Shown: positions 1 to 6,490 of the stretch, piece by piece
Layout: every line of letters begins with the position of its first letter
How positions within the stretch are numbered: the first letter of the stretch is position 1
NCBI GenBank assembly: GCA_937868145.1
Contig: CALMMH010001082.1
Span: 1 to 13,518, forward strand
DNA from: an uncultured Phycisphaerales bacterium
Lineage (GTDB): Bacteria > Planctomycetota > Phycisphaerae > Sedimentisphaerales > Anaerobacaceae
Direction: 5' to 3'
Length of the DNA: 13,518 nt
Position numbers and translations under genes: made by a program
The notes under the pieces: generated by a model
Told to the model about the DNA's origin: nothing
What the model saw: the letters and a program-made list of their open reading frames with translations, nothing else
Database searches by the model: none

Positions 1-98
1 GCCTGCGACCAGTTTCCCATTTCGATGTTGCAGGCTCCGACGCCCAGCAGCAGGGCGATCAGAACAAACGCTTGCATGACAAGCCGCATCGGTCCCAT
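1..98 (-). CDS. Putative small lipoprotein, N-terminal part only
   Basis: The gene reads leftward from an ATG at 98 and is cut by the window edge, so only about 32 residues are visible. A strong ribosome binding site (AGGAG, 6 bases before the ATG) fixes the start. The visible part is a signal peptide: a short basic start with Arg5, a hydrophobic core (FVLIALLLGVGA) and Cys at residue 23 preceded by VGA. This fits a lipobox, so the product is probably a lipid-anchored envelope protein. Because the mature part is outside the window, no function can be given. It lies 90 bases downstream of the 530-residue membrane protein gene on the same strand and could be co-transcribed with it. Very short lipoproteins of the entericidin type also look like this, but that cannot be decided here. 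Confidence 0.6.
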   Translation of the reverse strand, partial: MGPMRLVMQAFVLIALLLGVGACNIEMGNWSQ

Positions 99-133
99 AT
101 TTCTCTCCTTCTCTCCGATCGTGCTGCGGCCCG

Positions 134-185
134 GGACGCCTCGCGTCCGGTTGCCGGCTACACGCCCGTAGTCGCATCCTGCGAC
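134..185. other. Two short hairpins between genes
   Basis: The 90-base gap between two minus-strand genes holds two perfect 6-bp stems with 3-base loops: GGACGC/GCGTCC at 134-148 and GTCGCA/TGCGAC at 171-185. The second starts 3 bases after the stop codon at 189 and is followed on the plus strand, but not the minus strand, by a T-rich stretch. Neither is a convincing terminator for the minus-strand gene. They may be weak processing or attenuation structures. Confidence 0.25.
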
Positions 186-188
186 ATT

Positions 189-1781
189 TTATTTCTTATA
201 ATGTGCGATCAGCTTTTTCACCAGTCCATTCTGCGGCGTCTCCTCTTCATTGAGGGTCTCCGTCGCATTGTCGAGCCGATCGGGCTGCGTCTGCTGAAGC
301 AGGTGGAGCAGGGCCAAGGCTTCCCGCCGGATCTCCGGGACGTGTGCATCTATCATCAGCACGGCCTTCTCTTCCTGTCCGTAGATCCGTGCAAGCGATT
401 CCCGTTTGGCGAACGTCTGGAGGAACGCCTTTTCCAGAAGGAGAATTTCCTGGGTGGTGAGCAACCGGGCCTCGGCCCGGGCTCGCAGTTGAGCCGTGTC
501 CTCGACGCCCAGCATGTAGAGCAGGTGCTCCCACGTCCTGCACGGCAGCATGCGGATCTTCGTGATCTCCTGCAAAACCTTTCGCTGGTGCTTCAGGAAG
601 ACGCTGAGCATGTGCTGCGCCTCCTCCCGTGTGTGAATCTGATGCTGTCTGCGCACGAGTTCGAATTGCCAACTCTCCGCTTTCTGCGTCGAGGTTCCGG
701 TTTCGATGAGTGCCCGGAGATTCTGGGCCTCCTCGGCAGCCGCTTCCTGTACGGCGGGCAACGTCTCTTCGCTCAGGATCTCCGGCGCCGCCGGTTCCTT
801 CACAGCGGCTGTGACGGCGGTGTCGCCCAGCGATAAGCCGTTTGGTTTGGGAGCCGACATTGGCCGGCCTTCCCGAACGGTTCTCATAAACAAAAGAAAC
901 GCGGCCGCGGCATCTTGATACTTGCCTTTTTTCGCCCAGTGGCCCAGCACTTTTCGCCACATCTTGTAGCGTGGCTCGTCGCGGAAGTACTCGTTGACAT
1001 TTACGGCCAGGCCCGAGGGCGCGTGGGCCTCGGCGCATTGCTCGGTGATCGCCTTGATCCCCTGGAGAACCGCGAACATGTAGTCCTGGTACTTCTCGGC
1101 GGTGCCGTCTCCGAATCGCCGCAGTCGCTTGAGCGTCACGGCGATATTGTCCAGCATCATGTCGTTCACCGTGAGCACGTACGAGGGGACCTGTTCGGCC
1201 TGCTCGAACTCCGCGATTTCCGCCATCCCGGCCAGAATCCCGGCGTCGGCCTTCGTCTCCTCCTTGGGGGCCTCGCCGTTGGTGGTCTCCGCCTCCTTCT
1301 GAATGTGCTTGAGCAGTTCATCGACGGCCCGCACGGCCCGCTGGAGCCGTCGGTCCTGGAGCCCGTAATAGATCTGGATGGGCGCTATGATCTTGATCGC
1401 CACCACCGCCGACAGGCCGATGCCCACCCAGAGAAAGTACCGGCCGTACCGCTTCAGTGCTTCGTTGATCTGATCGATCGGATTGGTCCGCTTCTCGTCG
1501 GAAATCGGGCCGAAACCATCATCCTCGGAGGTTGACTGGCCCCAGGCGGAGGCGATCAGAAGGGGTGGGGAAGAGACGAAGTCAAATCCGAAGCACGAAG
1601 CGCGAAATCCGAAACAAATCCAAATAAGCGAAATCCAAAATCTCAAACGGCTCCCGCAAGTCCGTGCGAGCGTTCGGGACATCGGGGTCCTATGCTCGCC
1701 GCAGACTGCCGAATCTTGGTGCAGTCCGTCCGTCTCTCCCCATGCCGACGCCACCAGCTCTTGCCCAACCAGCAGTCGCAT
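189..1781 (-). CDS. Unrecognised membrane-anchored protein, about 530 aa, start uncertain
   Basis: I do not recognise a family. The protein (530 aa from the chosen start) has one clear membrane helix at about residues 115-135, followed by a long soluble, helix-rich region. That region contains a low-complexity Glu/Lys/Ala segment near residues 158-180 and several Leu/Glu/Arg-rich stretches at the C-terminus with coiled-coil character. The likely form is a single-pass protein with a large cytoplasmic or periplasmic helical domain. Start choice: ATG 1781 has AGAGGTG five bases upstream and an extended -10 box further up. ATG 1682 has only AGGA, and a TTG at 1934 lies inside an inverted repeat. 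Residues about 45-68 are encoded by the AT-rich repeat at 1577-1647, so the original N-terminus may have been disrupted. An Ala-Ser-Ala-Trp-Gly motif just after the repeat looks like a signal-peptidase site. The part downstream of about 1540 is confidently coding; the part upstream is doubtful. Confidence 0.6.
   Translation of the reverse strand: MRLLVGQELVASAWGETDGLHQDSAVCGEHRTPMSRTLARTCGSRLRFWISLIWICFGFRASCFGFDFVSSPPLLIASAWGQSTSEDDGFGPISDEKRTNPIDQINEALKRYGRYFLWVGIGLSAVVAIKIIAPIQIYYGLQDRRLQRAVRAVDELLKHIQKEAETTNGEAPKEETKADAGILAGMAEIAEFEQAEQVPSYVLTVNDMMLDNIAVTLKRLRRFGDGTAEKYQDYMFAVLQGIKAITEQCAEAHAPSGLAVNVNEYFRDEPRYKMWRKVLGHWAKKGKYQDAAAAFLLFMRTVREGRPMSAPKPNGLSLGDTAVTAAVKEPAAPEILSEETLPAVQEAAAEEAQNLRALIETGTSTQKAESWQFELVRRQHQIHTREEAQHMLSVFLKHQRKVLQEITKIRMLPCRTWEHLLYMLGVEDTAQLRARAEARLLTTQEILLLEKAFLQTFAKRESLARIYGQEEKAVLMIDAHVPEIRREALALLHLLQQTQPDRLDNATETLNEEETPQNGLVKKLIAHYKK
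1577..1647. repeat. AT-rich dispersed repeat (AAATCC/GAAATCC family)
   Basis: This 71-base segment is rich in A and repeats AAATCC four times (1585, 1606, 1617 and 1631 approximately), with CGAAG, GCGAAATCC and GAAACAAATCC variants between. Its composition is sharply different from the GC-rich surroundings. From general knowledge, such tracts, which translate to Asn-Pro-Lys-Gln-Ile type peptides, recur in planctomycete and related assemblies and often give rise to spurious predicted proteins. Here it lies inside the open frame of the 530-aa protein gene, where on the minus strand it encodes a Phe/Ile/Cys-rich hydrophobic stretch. Confidence 0.7.
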
Positions 1782-1822
1782 CGCAGCACCTCTGGGCCCA
1801 ACACTCGGCGGGCACCAGTACC

Positions 1823-1831
1823 ATTTTACCA
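1823..1831 (-). promoter_or_regulatory. Possible extended -10 promoter for the 530-aa protein gene
   Basis: On the minus strand this reads TGGTAAAAT, an extended -10 element (TGn followed by TAAAAT, 5 of 6 to consensus). No good -35 box lies at the right distance, which is normal for extended -10 promoters. Transcription would begin near 1816, about 35 bases before the ATG at 1781, supporting that start over the downstream ATG at 1682. Confidence 0.35.
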
Positions 1832-1919
1832 TTTGCCTGCGAAGGAAGCATCCTTTTTGTCTCGTCTTCCCAGGGTATGTGTCTGTGCAGGTTTCTGGGC
1901 AACGAAAACGCGGAGGCTC

Positions 1920-2021
1920 GGGTGGCAGCCTCAAGTCCGCAGGACTTGGGGATGGTGCTGATCGCTAATCGTATATGCAGGCGGTTTCGCCATCCCCAAG
2001 CTGCGTTTGAGGCTGCCACCC
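1920..2021. repeat. 102-base inverted-repeat element
   Basis: The left arm (1920-1955) and right arm (1990-2021) are inverted copies. An outer 15-bp block (GGGTGGCAGCCTCAA) and an inner 11-bp block (CTTGGGGATGG) match exactly. Between the two blocks the arms differ (10 versus 6 bases). The 34-base centre is not palindromic. No obvious flanking target duplication is visible. The arms could pair as a long stem-loop in RNA, or mark a small non-autonomous mobile element. It occupies the gap between the GspG-like pair and the 530-aa protein gene, and no gene needs it for coding. Confidence 0.65.
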
Positions 2022-2027
2022 ACCTGC

Positions 2028-2050
2028 CAGGGTCTTTTCACAGACCCCTG
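2028..2050 (-). terminator. Possible hairpin terminator after the GspG-like pair
   Basis: An 8-bp stem (CAGGGTCT paired with AGACCCCTG, one bulged C) with a 6-base loop lies 16 bases past the stop codon of the downstream GspG-like gene. No U-tract follows on the minus strand, so it may be a weak or factor-dependent terminator, or only a 3' stabilising structure. Confidence 0.35.
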
Positions 2051-2066
2051 TCTCTGAGTATTCCTG

Positions 2067-2585
2067 TCATTGGGCTGGCCGGCGTGCACGAGGGAACCCT
2101 TCCACCACGATCAGAACCACCGCCGCCAGGATGAGCCCGATGATTACGAGCATCGCGCAATGGTCTCCGATCGCCGGAGGAAGCTTGTAGTAGATTCTCC
2201 AGGGTGTTTTGGCGTTCCACGTATTGATGTCGTCGCGATCGTTGCCGCGGGATGCTGTCACGCCATCCTCGCCACAGGAATAGACGCCGAAGCCGTGCGG
2301 CAAATTGGGATTGAGGACGTAGACGAAATTGTGATTCCAGCCGTCGCGAGGCAACTCTGTGGTTTCCAGGAAAGGCGTCCATTCAATAGCTGCAGGCCAA
2401 TCCGAGGGTTTCTGAATGAGGACGCTCAGGCCTTCCTCACGCGTGGGCAATCGGCCGGAAGCCTGCTTGAAGAGCGTGACACATCTCTCCATGAGTTGCA
2501 GATTCGCCTCCGTGGTGATGACACGGCCTTTGTCCATGGGGGCAGAAGACAGCAGGAGTAAGGCGAATACGACTGAGGTCTTCAT
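2067..2585 (-). CDS. GspG-like pseudopilin-core protein with C-terminal membrane helix (copy 2)
   Basis: The 172-aa product begins with a signal-like hydrophobic stretch (residues 5-15), not a type IV prepilin leader. Residues 26-123 carry the globular core known from GspG, the major type II secretion pseudopilin: GRLPTREEGL at 44-53, an LPRDGW element at 78-83, and the calcium-site loop YSCGEDG at 102-108 with GNDRDDINTW at 114-123. A strong membrane helix follows at about 144-161, ending in basic residues. Start: ATG 2585 overlaps the stop of the upstream paralogue (ATGA) and has GGAG eight bases before it, so translation is probably coupled. A more upstream in-frame start at 2660 would sit inside the previous gene and is rejected. 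Function is unknown. The fold and calcium site are inferred from motif similarity. With the transmembrane helix at the wrong end, it is unlikely to be assembled into a normal pseudopilus. Confidence 0.8.
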   Translation of the reverse strand: MKTSVVFALLLLSSAPMDKGRVITTEANLQLMERCVTLFKQASGRLPTREEGLSVLIQKPSDWPAAIEWTPFLETTELPRDGWNHNFVYVLNPNLPHGFGVYSCGEDGVTASRGNDRDDINTWNAKTPWRIYYKLPPAIGDHCAMLVIIGLILAAVVLIVVEGFPRARRPAQ

Positions 2586-3133
2586 GTTGATTGCTCCGAC
2601 TGTTGGGGTTCGTGCGGGACCTGTTCCCGTCGACGACGTGCAACGCCGAATCCCTTCCACAGGACGATCCCCACCATGGGGAGAACGATCGCCACGATCA
2701 CACGCGATGTATGGTTATCGCGCGTTGCCTCGGGCATGCCTACGACCTTATAGTAGTCATTGGTTCTCCATGTGTTGATGTCGTCGGTGTCGTTTCCGTC
2801 GGAGATTGTGATGCCGTCCAGGCCGCAAGAGTAGATGCCGAAGCCTCCCGGCAGATTGGGGTCCCGGAGATAGCCGAACGGCGTCCCCCAAGAGTCTTTG
2901 GGGACCTTTGTTGTTTCCAGGTATCCACCGATCTGCCAGTTCTGGACGCCCGATGGCCGAACGACCAGAGCGTTCACGCCTTCCTCCGTCGTGGGGAGTC
3001 TGCCTGTATCCATTCTGAATTGATTCACGGCATTCGTGAGGTATCTCATGTTCGCGTTCAGCGGCGAGATGCGGCATTTGTCGATTGTTCTCGATGACAT
3101 CGCGATGACGAGAAACACGAATGCGGGATTCAT
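2582..3133 (-). CDS. GspG-like pseudopilin-core protein with C-terminal membrane helix (copy 1)
   Basis: The 183-aa product is a paralogue of the next gene and is in register with it for the first 60 residues. It has a short hydrophobic N-terminus (residues 3-12) without a prepilin peptidase motif. The GspG-type core spans about 25-122: GRLPTTEEGV at 44-53, VPKDSWGTPFGY at 77-88, and the calcium-loop residues YSCGLDG at 101-107 with GNDTDDINTW at 113-122. A membrane helix lies at 145-165, then an Arg cluster (166-169) and a hydrophilic tail. The ATG at 3133 has GGAG nine bases upstream. The N-terminal segment may be a cleaved signal peptide, giving a C-tail-anchored protein with the core outside the cytoplasmic membrane (inference). 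No other type II secretion gene is visible nearby. A role in secretion, surface assembly or calcium-dependent binding cannot be distinguished. Confidence 0.8.
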   Translation of the reverse strand: MNPAFVFLVIAMSSRTIDKCRISPLNANMRYLTNAVNQFRMDTGRLPTTEEGVNALVVRPSGVQNWQIGGYLETTKVPKDSWGTPFGYLRDPNLPGGFGIYSCGLDGITISDGNDTDDINTWRTNDYYKVVGMPEATRDNHTSRVIVAIVLPMVGIVLWKGFGVARRRREQVPHEPQQSEQST

Positions 3134-3185
3134 TCCACTTCACTCCGAAATAGACGGCTCCGGTTGTTGCGATCTCACTCGCTCT

Positions 3186-3199
3186 ATTCAGATCTGAAT
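3186..3199. promoter_or_regulatory. Perfect 14-bp palindrome in divergent intergenic region
   Basis: ATTCAGATCTGAAT is fully palindromic and lies 53 bases upstream of the minus-strand GspG-like start and about 190 bases upstream of the GH2 start. It has the size and symmetry of a dimeric repressor site. No convincing promoter boxes could be assigned to either gene in this 256-base region. About one such palindrome is expected by chance in a window of this length, so the claim rests on its position. Confidence 0.3.
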
Positions 3200-3389
3200 G
3201 ACGCTCATTTCAATAGACACGGGAGGCGCCTCGGAGTTCCGCGTTTTCGGACCAACCGGAGGAAGGATTCATTTCAGACCTCACCACTATCATTTCTCCC
3301 GGAATCGGATACGATTGTCCCTGCTGTGGGGCCGCGGTCATCGTCGGCCACAGAGGGATTCATCAGGTGCTGACCGAAAGGAGATGGAG

Positions 3390-6335
3390 ATGGCGGGCAG
3401 ATTTGATCGAATGGCGGTGGCGGTCTCTGTGTTGGTGTTCTTGGGGAGTGGTTGGACCACGGCGTGGGCCGAGCCTCAAGATGTCGCGTCCAGGCAGATA
3501 CTAAGTGGCCAGTGGAAGATCGCCACCGATGCGGAGAATCGCGGCAGGGCGGACCGGTGGTTCGAAGGCGTTCGACCCGAGGCCCAGGGGGCTCCCGTCC
3601 CCGGCATTATCCAGCAGGTGTATCCGAGCTATCACGGCGTGGTTTGGTACTGGCATTCCTTTCGCGTCACCCTCGGCGGGGCGCCCGGCGACCGCGTGCT
3701 CATCCGGTTCGGCGCCGTGGATTATCTGGCGGACGTTTGGCTCAATGGCAAGCACATCGGCTCATACGAAGGAGGCGAGACGCCCTTCGAGTTCGACGTC
3801 ACCGATTCGATCCGGCCGGAGGCTGAGAACCTCCTGGCCGTGCGGGTCTTGAATCCGACCGCCGAGTCAATCGACGGGTACATCCTTCGCGAGACTCCTC
3901 ACCGAAACAGGGTCGCGCCTACGACGTGCGGTTCATCATTCAACTGCGGCGGGATCATCTATCCGGTCGAGTTGCGGCGGGTCCCGTCGGTCTATATTAA
4001 GGACGCGTTCGTCCGGCCCGACGTCAAGACGAGCGAGATCGTAGTGACGTTGACCGTGCAGAATAGCCAAAGCCAAGCCGCACACGGGACGCTCAGTCTG
4101 GCTCTCGCTCCGGCCGCCGGCGGCGACGTCTTACAGACGCTCGAGCAGAAAGGGGAGTTTCCCGCGGGATCGTCCCAGCACGAGATGACTGTGCGAGTGG
4201 CACAGCCTCGGCTGTGGAGCCTCGAAGATCCTTTCCTCTATCGTGTGACCGCTACGGCGGCGGCCCTGTCCCAGCGGGCTCACCAGCACTCGGTCCGCTG
4301 CGGCTTCCGCGACTTCCGGATCGTGGACGGCTACTTTCATCTCAACGGCAAGCGGATCTTCCTTCGCAGCACGCACACGGGAAATGCCATGCCGGTTGGC
4401 CAGCAGGTGAACGTGGTCGGCGACTTCGGCCGTCGCGACATGATCTACGCCAAGGCCTCCGGCTTCAACATGGTGCGTTTCATCGCAGGCGTCGCCTACC
4501 CCGAGCAACTTGACTTCTGCGACGAATTGGGCCTGATGGTCTACGAGGAGTGCCTCGCGGGTTGGCTGCTGGAGGATTCGCCCAAGATGGGCGAGCGGTT
4601 CGACGGCAGCACCTCGGCCATGATCCGCCGTGACCGCAACCACCCCAGCGTCGTGATCTGGGGTTTGTTGAACGAGACTCAGGACGGTCCGGTGTTTCGC
4701 CAAGCGGTGGGCTTCCTGCCGAAGCTGCGCAAGCTGGACCCGACCCGGCTGACGCTCCTGGACAGCGGACGCTGGGACGGCCAGTGGTCGATTGGCTCTG
4801 CCAGTAACCCGGGCTCCAGCGAGTGGCAACCCGTTTGGGGCGTGGAAGGTCCCGGGGCCGCGAGCACCTCGCTCAGCGCCGGTGGCTATGCCCCAAAGGC
4901 CGGCGACGCCCATTTCTATCCCGCCACGCCGCAGACGCCGGAGACGGACCGCTTCATCCGCGAACTCGGCCGCGAGGGCAAACCGGTGTTCCTCTCGGAG
5001 TACGGCATCGGCAGTCTGATGGACGTGATCGACGAGTGGCGACGCTTCGAGCAGATCGGCGCCAGGCCGGACCTGGAGGACGCGGCGATGCTGCGGGAGC
5101 AGAGCGAGGGCTTGATCGCCGACTGGAAGCGGCTGGGCCTCGACAGCGTGTACGCGTTCCCCGAGGATATGCTGCGCGAGAGCCAGCGTCTGCACGCGAG
5201 GCAGCGGACTCTCGGTTTCAACTGCATTCGCTCGAATCCGAAACTGTGCGGCTACAACCTGACGGGCATCCTGGACCACGGCATGACGGGCGAAGGACTC
5301 TGGACCTACTGGCGTCGGTGGAAGCCGGCGACGTTCGACGCCGTGTCCGATGGCTGGTCGCCGCTGCGATGGTGCCTGTTCGCCGAGCCGCTTCATGTCT
5401 ACGCGGGCCGCGAGGTGACGGTCGAAGCTGTGCTGGCCAACGAGGACGTTCTCAAGCCGGGCCGGTATCCCGCGAAATTCCGCGTCTTCGGGCCCGGCGG
5501 ACCCGTTTGGGAGAAACAGGCTACGGTGACGATTCCCGAGACGTCGACGCTGGCGGTGCCCGTGATTCGGGAGACGTTCAAGCTCGACGTCCCCGCCGGC
5601 CAATACGCCTTCGCGGCCAACCTGGAGCAGGGCGGCTCGCCGACCGGTGGACGCTTGACGTTCTATGTTTCCGATTCGGCTTCGCTGCCGTCCCTTGCCG
5701 GCGACGTTGCGGTCTGGGGGATCGACGCCAAGACCCAGGAGTGGCTCACGGCCCACGGACTCCGCTGCCGGCCGCTGACGGTGGAGGCGTCCAATCCGCA
5801 GGAAGCCGTGCTTGTTGGCACGCCGAGCGACGCGGAAACGAATCCGGCGTTGTGGGAGAGCCTCTCGGCTCGCACCGCGGCGGGGGCCGGTGTCGTGTTC
5901 CTTAGCGGCCGGATCTTCCGTGAGGGCAAAGCCGCGATGAACTGGCTGCCGCTAAAGAACAAAGGCCGCTGCCGGACTGTCCACGACTGGCTCTACCATA
6001 AGGTTTGCGTGGCCAATCGCCATCCGGTGTTCGACGGACTCCAAGGCCCGGGCATTATGGACTGGGACTACTACGGCCCGCTGATTCCCCGCGAGATCTT
6101 CGAAGGGCAGGATACGCCGGACGAGACCCTCGCCGCGGGCTTTGCGACCGGCAACGCCCAGTTCGGAAAAGGCTACGGCTCGTGTCTCCTGATGGCCGCG
6201 TACAAGTCGGGCAAGGGCCGGATCGTTCTGAGCACGCCCTGCATCTTGGAGAATCTCGACTCGCATCCGGCGGCCGATCGACTGCTGGTCAATCTGATTC
6301 GCTATGCCCAACGGGGAACCGTGACGGACAAATGA
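3390..6335 (+). CDS. Secreted glycoside hydrolase, family GH2
   Basis: The 981-aa product has a signal peptide (residues 1-27, cleavage after Ala-Trp-Ala). The domains follow GH2 order: jelly-roll sugar-binding domain about 30-205 (with DVWLNGKHIG), immunoglobulin-like domain about 210-305, TIM-barrel catalytic domain about 306-620, then further beta-rich and alpha/beta domains. The general acid/base is Glu429 in WGLLNET and the nucleophile is Glu537 in FLSEYG, both at the expected places. The C-terminal part, about 757-981, resembles a glutamine-amidotransferase-like fold (GKGRIVLS followed by NLIRYA) found at the end of many large GH2 proteins; this is inference. GH2 enzymes release beta-linked galactose, mannose, glucuronate or glucosamine from chain ends, and the specific sugar cannot be read from sequence. 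Start: ATG 3390 has AAGGAG six bases upstream. An ATG at 3384 touches that site, and the in-frame ATG at 3198 would add 64 residues ahead of the signal peptide, so both are rejected. Confidence 0.93.
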   Translation: MAGRFDRMAVAVSVLVFLGSGWTTAWAEPQDVASRQILSGQWKIATDAENRGRADRWFEGVRPEAQGAPVPGIIQQVYPSYHGVVWYWHSFRVTLGGAPGDRVLIRFGAVDYLADVWLNGKHIGSYEGGETPFEFDVTDSIRPEAENLLAVRVLNPTAESIDGYILRETPHRNRVAPTTCGSSFNCGGIIYPVELRRVPSVYIKDAFVRPDVKTSEIVVTLTVQNSQSQAAHGTLSLALAPAAGGDVLQTLEQKGEFPAGSSQHEMTVRVAQPRLWSLEDPFLYRVTATAAALSQRAHQHSVRCGFRDFRIVDGYFHLNGKRIFLRSTHTGNAMPVGQQVNVVGDFGRRDMIYAKASGFNMVRFIAGVAYPEQLDFCDELGLMVYEECLAGWLLEDSPKMGERFDGSTSAMIRRDRNHPSVVIWGLLNETQDGPVFRQAVGFLPKLRKLDPTRLTLLDSGRWDGQWSIGSASNPGSSEWQPVWGVEGPGAASTSLSAGGYAPKAGDAHFYPATPQTPETDRFIRELGREGKPVFLSEYGIGSLMDVIDEWRRFEQIGARPDLEDAAMLREQSEGLIADWKRLGLDSVYAFPEDMLRESQRLHARQRTLGFNCIRSNPKLCGYNLTGILDHGMTGEGLWTYWRRWKPATFDAVSDGWSPLRWCLFAEPLHVYAGREVTVEAVLANEDVLKPGRYPAKFRVFGPGGPVWEKQATVTIPETSTLAVPVIRETFKLDVPAGQYAFAANLEQGGSPTGGRLTFYVSDSASLPSLAGDVAVWGIDAKTQEWLTAHGLRCRPLTVEASNPQEAVLVGTPSDAETNPALWESLSARTAAGAGVVFLSGRIFREGKAAMNWLPLKNKGRCRTVHDWLYHKVCVANRHPVFDGLQGPGIMDWDYYGPLIPREIFEGQDTPDETLAAGFATGNAQFGKGYGSCLLMAAYKSGKGRIVLSTPCILENLDSHPAADRLLVNLIRYAQRGTVTDK

Positions 6336-6349
6336 TCTCATTCGTAGTG

Positions 6350-6375
6350 ACGCCGCAAGGCGTTATCTTCCTCTT
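6350..6375 (+). terminator. Terminator-like hairpin after the GH2 gene
   Basis: A 5-bp stem ACGCC/GGCGT closes a GCAA tetraloop (GNRA type, very stable) 14 bases past the GH2 stop codon. It is followed by a T-rich run (TATCTTCCTCTT). The stem is short and the T-run interrupted, so efficiency is uncertain. Confidence 0.45.
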
Positions 6376-6405
6376 CGCGGGAATGCTGCAGGCCTAGGAT
6401 TGTGG

Positions 6406-6429
6406 GAAAAAGATATGCCCTTGCGGGCA
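6406..6429 (-). terminator. Rho-independent terminator of the deacetylase-like gene
   Basis: On the minus strand a TGCCC/GGGCA stem with a GCAA tetraloop is followed by TATCTTTTTC. It lies 61 bases past the stop codon at 6491. Stem, tetraloop and U-tract together make a standard intrinsic terminator, built on the same plan as the plus-strand terminator 40 bases away. Confidence 0.6.
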
Positions 6430-6490
6430 CACTACGCACGGACTTCTCCGCCATCGTGAGGTTCTTTACACAGGGGCGTCTCGACACGTC

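Noticed and set aside
1782..1934. TTG start at 1934 for the 530-aa protein
   Set aside because: The codon sits inside the left arm of the inverted repeat and has no ribosome binding site. The added residues look non-coding.
3198..3389. 64-residue N-terminal extension of the GH2 protein
   Set aside because: It precedes a complete signal peptide that has its own strong ribosome binding site, and would bury the export signal.
4131..5756. A 541-codon open frame on the minus strand
   Set aside because: It lies wholly inside the GH2 catalytic region, whose active-site motifs are intact. Its translation is Arg/Ala/Gly-rich with no recognisable domain.
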